Assembly: GCA_947564735.1 (NCBI GenBank)
Contig: CANOEC010000003.1
Span: 143,432-207,431 of the forward strand
DNA: 64,000 bases
Origin: an uncultured Lachnospiraceae bacterium
Lineage (GTDB): Bacteria; Bacillota; Clostridia; Lachnospirales; Lachnospiraceae
Direction of reading: 5' to 3'
Positions within the stretch are counted from its first letter, which is position 1. Each line of letters opens with the position of its first letter. The position numbers and the translations under genes are program-made. Below the pieces are notes generated by a model. It worked only from the letters and a program-made list of their open reading frames with translations. It was not told the DNA's origin and did not search any database. Positions 61,239 through 64,000 of the stretch are shown here, piece after piece.

Positions 61239-62340
61239 AAGAAATCATTTGTCCTTTCATAAACGTGTATTCGGCATCAGGATTGTCTGAAAAAAATTCC
61301 GCAATTTTAATATTTCGATTGCAGTAATCCTCGGCTTCTTTATGGGATAAGCCATGCGTCAGCAAGTAGAGGATTAGTTTGTCCCTCTCCTCATTGCTCA
61401 TGCCGGAAGTCCAATCATTATATGCAATAAAATCACTTTTTGTTTCATCATAATTGACTGACTGTGTAGTAACAAACTCCACTTTGTCATTCATCCTCAC
61501 ATCAACATCAATGAGTCCCAATTTCTGCATCATATGTGCAGTCCTGATAGCAACTGCATAATCCCGCCCCTGCATTGTGAGTTCAGTCTGCCACTTTTTT
61601 TCCAGCCCGTCATGTCTGCATAACTCCTGATAGTCCATGCCGTCTATATAAAGCCCGCAGCATTCAAATTCCCTGTTGGCATCGATACAGACCACATACC
61701 CATCAGGTCTTGCAAAAGTAATCATTTTTTGTATAAATGCTGCCGGATTGTCCAAATGTCGGAGAACTGCCTGACATATTACAAAATCATACTGGTTTTC
61801 GGCTGAATGCTCAAAAACATTTTTGCATAGAAAAGTTGCTTCCATTTTTTTGTGATTAAAAAGATTTTCCCCTTCTTTAATTAAGTCCTCGGCAAAATCA
61901 ATTCCTGTATAAGTGCTTCCCGTGGGTAGGAATGGAAGTAATAACAATCCTAAAAATCCATATCCACATCCGCAGTCTAAAACAGAAATCGGTTTATCAA
62001 TCTTCCAAACCTGCGAAATAAGAAACTTTGCATAATCATCATTCCAATAACCTTTTCGTGTTCGTAAAAGGTATTCCAGTTTTTGATTCCAAAAATTCTT
62101 TGTGGCTGTTTTTTCCGGGATATACATTTCTCCATCAAGTGGTTTTAATCCCAAGATCTGGTCTGTTGACACCGAAAAATAATCTGCCAGTAATGGAAGA
62201 ATGGTAATGTCCGGCATACTAAGGCCCGTTTCCCATTTGCTGATTGTTTGAAACGATACGCCAATACAATCTGCCAGTTCTTGTTGCGTTACCCTGTTTT
62301 TCTTACGCAAGTCGGCAATTCGCAATGATATCCTACTCAT
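61186..62340 (-). CDS. HTH (XRE)-SAM methyltransferase fusion protein
   Basis: The 384-residue protein has an N-terminal XRE HTH (RIADLRKKNRVTQQELADCI; GVSFQTISKWETGLSMPDIT) at about residues 5-60 and a class I methyltransferase domain (VLDCGCGYGFLGLLLLPFLP; TYTGIDFAEDLIKEGENLF; QAVLRHLDNPAAFI). The fusion suggests a regulator that senses or modifies a small molecule. GGAGG is ten bases before the ATG. It is the first gene of the operon with HAD and NUDIX genes. It might also act as a self-methylating or defence regulator; this is open. Confidence 0.88.
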   Translation of the reverse strand: MSRISLRIADLRKKNRVTQQELADCIGVSFQTISKWETGLSMPDITILPLLADYFSVSTDQILGLKPLDGEMYIPEKTATKNFWNQKLEYLLRTRKGYWNDDYAKFLISQVWKIDKPISVLDCGCGYGFLGLLLLPFLPTGSTYTGIDFAEDLIKEGENLFNHKKMEATFLCKNVFEHSAENQYDFVICQAVLRHLDNPAAFIQKMITFARPDGYVVCIDANREFECCGLYIDGMDYQELCRHDGLEKKWQTELTMQGRDYAVAIRTAHMMQKLGLIDVDVRMNDKVEFVTTQSVNYDETKSDFIAYNDWTSGMSNEERDKLILYLLTHGLSHKEAEDYCNRNIKIAEFFSDNPDAEYTFMKGQMISYGRKVGKKDGKEADTSD

Positions 62341-62527
62341 GTGTAAAATTCCTCCTGTCATAAATACGATATTTTATATGTATACCATTTTATTTAAATT
62401 ATAGCAGACACTAAATATTTTGTATTCCCATAAAACAGAGAATATTTTCGCTTATCGGGAGAATATGTAATTTTATTATTATTTTTTTAGGTGCATAAAC
62501 CAAGCAAATAAAAATATTGGAAAGGAA

Positions 62528-62557
62528 TGACTATTTTGAGTAATGTGGTATTATACT
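62528..62557 (+). promoter_or_regulatory. Promoter of the antitoxin RNA
   Basis: TGACTA and TATACT are separated by 18 bases. The predicted start is at about 62563, directly before the pseudoknot-forming sequence. Confidence 0.5.
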
Positions 62558-62561
62558 ATTA

Positions 62562-62659
62562 GTGGTGAGTCCTACCGCAAAGTGGACTGCTAAAAGCGTT
62601 AGCAACTCTAATGGAGTTACTACACAAATGGCTATGTGGAAACGCATAGCCATTTTTTT
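62562..62659 (+). ncRNA. Predicted type III antitoxin RNA (single pseudoknot unit)
   Basis: Five bases GTGGT (62562-62566) can pair with ACCGC (62574-62578, with one G-U). The loop AGTCC (62568-62572) can pair with GGACT (62584-62588), which makes an H-type pseudoknot. Two simple hairpins follow: TGCTAA/TTAGCA and ACTC/GAGT. Then comes a terminator. The location directly before a ToxN/AbiQ-type gene, the size of about 95 bases and the pseudoknot fit a type III antitoxin. Only one unit is seen, not the usual tandem repeats. Confidence 0.6.
62627..62659 (+). terminator. Terminator between the antitoxin RNA and the toxin gene
   Basis: AATGGCTATG and CATAGCCATT form the stem, which can extend by a G-U and a G-C pair to a GAAA tetraloop, followed by T7. 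In type III systems such a terminator limits toxin expression relative to antitoxin. Confidence 0.85.
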
Positions 62660-62671
62660 ACGAGGAGAGAT

Positions 62672-63442
62672 ATGCAGACAGATTTTAAATTATACAAGGC
62701 GGATATGAAATATATCCGTAATCTACATAATGTAGATGATAAAGCGCTTTCCGTTTCGCCACAGACAGGAAAAGATAACAGGGTTTTTGTTGGAATTGTT
62801 ATTATTTGCGGTATTCATAAATATTGTATACCGCTTTCATCTCCAAAGGAAAAGCATAAAAATATGAAAAACTCTATGGATTTTTCAAAGATTGAAGTAA
62901 ATGGAAAGCTTTTAGGTGTCCTTAATTGCAATCTGATGATACCTATTGAAGAAGAACAATTACAGCTTGTCGATACTACTATTTTTAAGAGAGATAGGGA
63001 AAACATCAAATACTATAAACGATTGTGCGTACAAGAATTAGAATGGCGCCAGACCAACAGCGAAGTGATTTGTAATAAGGCAAATGTATTGTACAAAAAA
63101 TATAGCTCCAATGAGCCATTTACAGGCAGAAACCGTTGTCTGAATTTTCCCAAATTAGAGGCAGAATGCGAGAAATATAATTCAAAAATAAAGAGAGGCA
63201 CAAACGGAACCTCTCTTTATAGACATTACCACAATTCTAAGGAATCTTCTACATCCACCCACATCTGCAAATCACCATCAAGCGCCAAACGAGCATATTC
63301 AAGCGGTTCATCTATTGCCAGAGCATTTAAGGCACATTCCGAGCAGGGAGTAGTCCTCAATCCATCTTCCGCCACATTACAGTCAATCCGCAAGATATAC
63401 CCGTCAAAAGTGGTTACATTAACGCTGTTGTACATACAATAG
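62672..63442 (+). CDS. ToxN/AbiQ-family type III toxin, C-terminally extended
   Basis: Residues 1-173 match ToxN/AbiQ endoribonucleases: DFKLYKADMKYIRNLHNVDD; VGIVIICGIHKYCIPLSSPK; HKNMKNSMDFSKI; GVLNCNLMIPI; FKRDRENIKYYKRLCVQELE. Known toxins end near residue 170-190, but here the frame runs on for about 75 residues (STSTHICKSPSSAKRAYSSG). That part reads antisense to the DUF6061-like gene at 63226-63435, so the native stop seems lost. GAGGAG lies four bases before the ATG. The antitoxin RNA and terminator precede it. Confidence 0.82.
   Translation: MQTDFKLYKADMKYIRNLHNVDDKALSVSPQTGKDNRVFVGIVIICGIHKYCIPLSSPKEKHKNMKNSMDFSKIEVNGKLLGVLNCNLMIPIEEEQLQLVDTTIFKRDRENIKYYKRLCVQELEWRQTNSEVICNKANVLYKKYSSNEPFTGRNRCLNFPKLEAECEKYNSKIKRGTNGTSLYRHYHNSKESSTSTHICKSPSSAKRAYSSGSSIARAFKAHSEQGVVLNPSSATLQSIRKIYPSKVVTLTLLYIQ
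63190..63218 (-). terminator. Terminator of the second DUF6061-like gene
   Basis: AAAGAGAGG and CCTCTCTTT form a perfect 9-bp stem; on the minus strand a TTTATTTTTG tract follows. It lies inside the toxin reading frame, at its diverged tail. Confidence 0.65.
63226..63435 (-). CDS. DUF6061-like small protein, copy 2 (N-terminus shortened)
   Basis: The 69-residue protein (NVTTFDGYILRIDCNVAEDG; TTPCSECALNALAIDEPLEY) is highly similar to copy 1 at 49627-49866, but the first nine residues (MRFIYAEYN) are absent. A perfect 11-bp inverted repeat directly precedes the start. The toxin frame runs antisense through the whole gene. Confidence 0.65.
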   Translation of the reverse strand: MYNSVNVTTFDGYILRIDCNVAEDGLRTTPCSECALNALAIDEPLEYARLALDGDLQMWVDVEDSLELW

Positions 63443-63465
63443 AATCAAAGGGCAGATTCTATTGT
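63436..63465. repeat. Perfect 11-bp inverted repeat at the DUF6061 copy 2 junction
   Basis: ACAATAGAATC and GATTCTATTGT are separated by eight bases. The stop codon of the extended toxin frame and the start of the DUF6061 gene both touch this structure. It may mark a recombination junction or an operator. Confidence 0.6.
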
Positions 63466-63787
63466 CAAAGGGCTATTGTATTCTGCATGTATCAATTTCA
63501 TACCTTATCTGTCCTTTCTTTTCTAATTGCATTTTCAGAGAAATTAAGAAAGCATTTCAATCAGTTCTTTTCGCCTGATTTATTTCATGTTATAATTTAT
63601 TACAGGTTTTTCTTCCCCTTATTTTTGCCCTTATGAGCCTTCGTAACATGAGGGAAGAGGATATAACACAAGGGAAAGTCTAAGGGCAAACTCACTTGCT
63701 ATAAATTTAACATTTTCAAGGGTTTATGGACTTTTTTGAAGATAAGATATAACAGTTAATAAATGCTATAAAAAGTGTCTTATCAGA
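63466..63787. other. Non-coding stretch with a second shared element segment
   Basis: AT-rich; CCCTTATGAGC (63628-63638), preceded by CCCTTATTTTTG, also occurs at 57828-57838 in the left flank. No gene is supported. Confidence 0.45.
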
Positions 63788-63808
63788 ATTCCGGTTTATC
63801 TATTAACT
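63788..63808. repeat. 21-bp direct repeat, right copy (possible attachment site)
   Basis: It is identical to 57731-57751 over 21 bases. TTTTCAAGGC and TTGCA follow, as in the left copy. The two lie 6,057 bases apart and bracket integrase relic 2, the XRE/Xis pair, relaxase relics, the methyltransferase operon and the toxin system. Confidence 0.6.
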
Positions 63809-63841
63809 CCCCTAACTTTCCTTGATTTTCAAGGCCTTGCA

Positions 63842-63916
63842 ATACATCATCAAAGAGAAGCGGAAAAACAGTATACAGAAAAGAATTACCATAACAAGGA
63901 TAAAGGGGCGAGATAA
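63842..63916 (+). pseudogene. C-terminal tail of a MobA/MobL-like relaxase
   Basis: The frame HHQREAEKQYTEKNYHNKDK, ending GAR and TAA, looks like the coiled tail of MobA/MobL-type relaxases, comparable to the RQNDRGAG end of the remnant at 59347-60073. A stem GGGGCGA/TCGCCCC follows (63905-63924) with a T run. The 5-prime part is missing. Confidence 0.4.
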
Positions 63917-63930
63917 TTCGCCCCTCTTTG
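63902..63930 (+). terminator. Terminator after the relaxase tail
   Basis: AAAGGGGCGA and TCGCCCCTCTTT pair around GATAAT, followed by a short T tract. It overlaps the stop codon of the relaxase tail. Confidence 0.6.
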
Positions 63931-64000
63931 AATATCAATGTAGACTAAAGTGTCTTAAGTGTACCATGCTTAGTCAAAGCTTTTATAATTTTCCAACCTT

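Noticed and set aside
1-64000. tRNA or rRNA genes
   Set aside because: No cloverleaf with a TTCGA-type T loop and no rRNA-like conserved segments were recognised by eye; a covariance-model scan would be decisive.

Overview
The window looks like a chromosome segment of an anaerobic, spore-forming gut Clostridium of the Lachnospiraceae type. The reasons are the spoIIA and spoVA sporulation genes, a valine T-box leader, several clostridial families of unknown function, a lacto-N-biose/galacto-N-biose type phosphorylase, and relics of Tn916-like elements. This placement is inference from gene content only.

Layout. 0-5 kb: arginine biosynthesis (argJ, cut by the left edge, and divergent argG), with a GNAT acetyltransferase, a dCMP deaminase and a small SRPBCC protein. 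5-9.4 kb: DUF1294, DegV and DUF5721 proteins, then an ECF sigma/anti-sigma operon with two membrane proteins. 9.6-13.2 kb: a heterodimeric ABC exporter. 13.2-19.8 kb: spoVAE, a shikimate-kinase-like protein, RidA, an SDR, a PDDEXK (Rpn-like) nuclease, spoVAD with a sigma-G-type promoter, and an Sfp-type phosphopantetheinyl transferase. 19.9-24.9 kb: a Suv3-like RNA helicase directly downstream of a TetM/EF-G-like GTPase fused to a Rae1/YacP-like NYN nuclease domain; this is the most unusual core locus. 25-36 kb: a CobS homologue, a GH26 enzyme, a frameshifted lipoprotein, a FtsX-type ABC transporter with its two-component system, and a GH112 phosphorylase. 36-40 kb: spoIIAA-spoIIAB-sigF followed by spoVAA-AB-AC, separated by a 313-bp inverted-repeat element. 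40-47.9 kb: a TPR protein, a 51-residue ORF, folC, a FapA-like protein and valS with its T-box.

48-64 kb is accessory DNA. It holds an AAA/DUF4143 protein, a DUF1016 remnant, and a four-gene LytTR/GHKL/ABC cassette. Two decayed int-xre-xis modules, relaxase relics, and an HTH-methyltransferase/HAD/NUDIX operon follow. At the right end is a ToxN/AbiQ-type toxin preceded by a short RNA that can fold as a pseudoknot. A 21-bp direct repeat brackets about 6 kb of this block.

Genes that act together: all five spoVA proteins seen here (AA, AB, AC, AD, AE) belong to the dipicolinic acid channel but are split over three loci. Sigma-G-like promoters were found in front of spoVAA and spoVAD. sigF and its regulators precede the spoVAA cluster. 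The ECF operon and the TCS/FtsX operon look like two envelope-stress modules.
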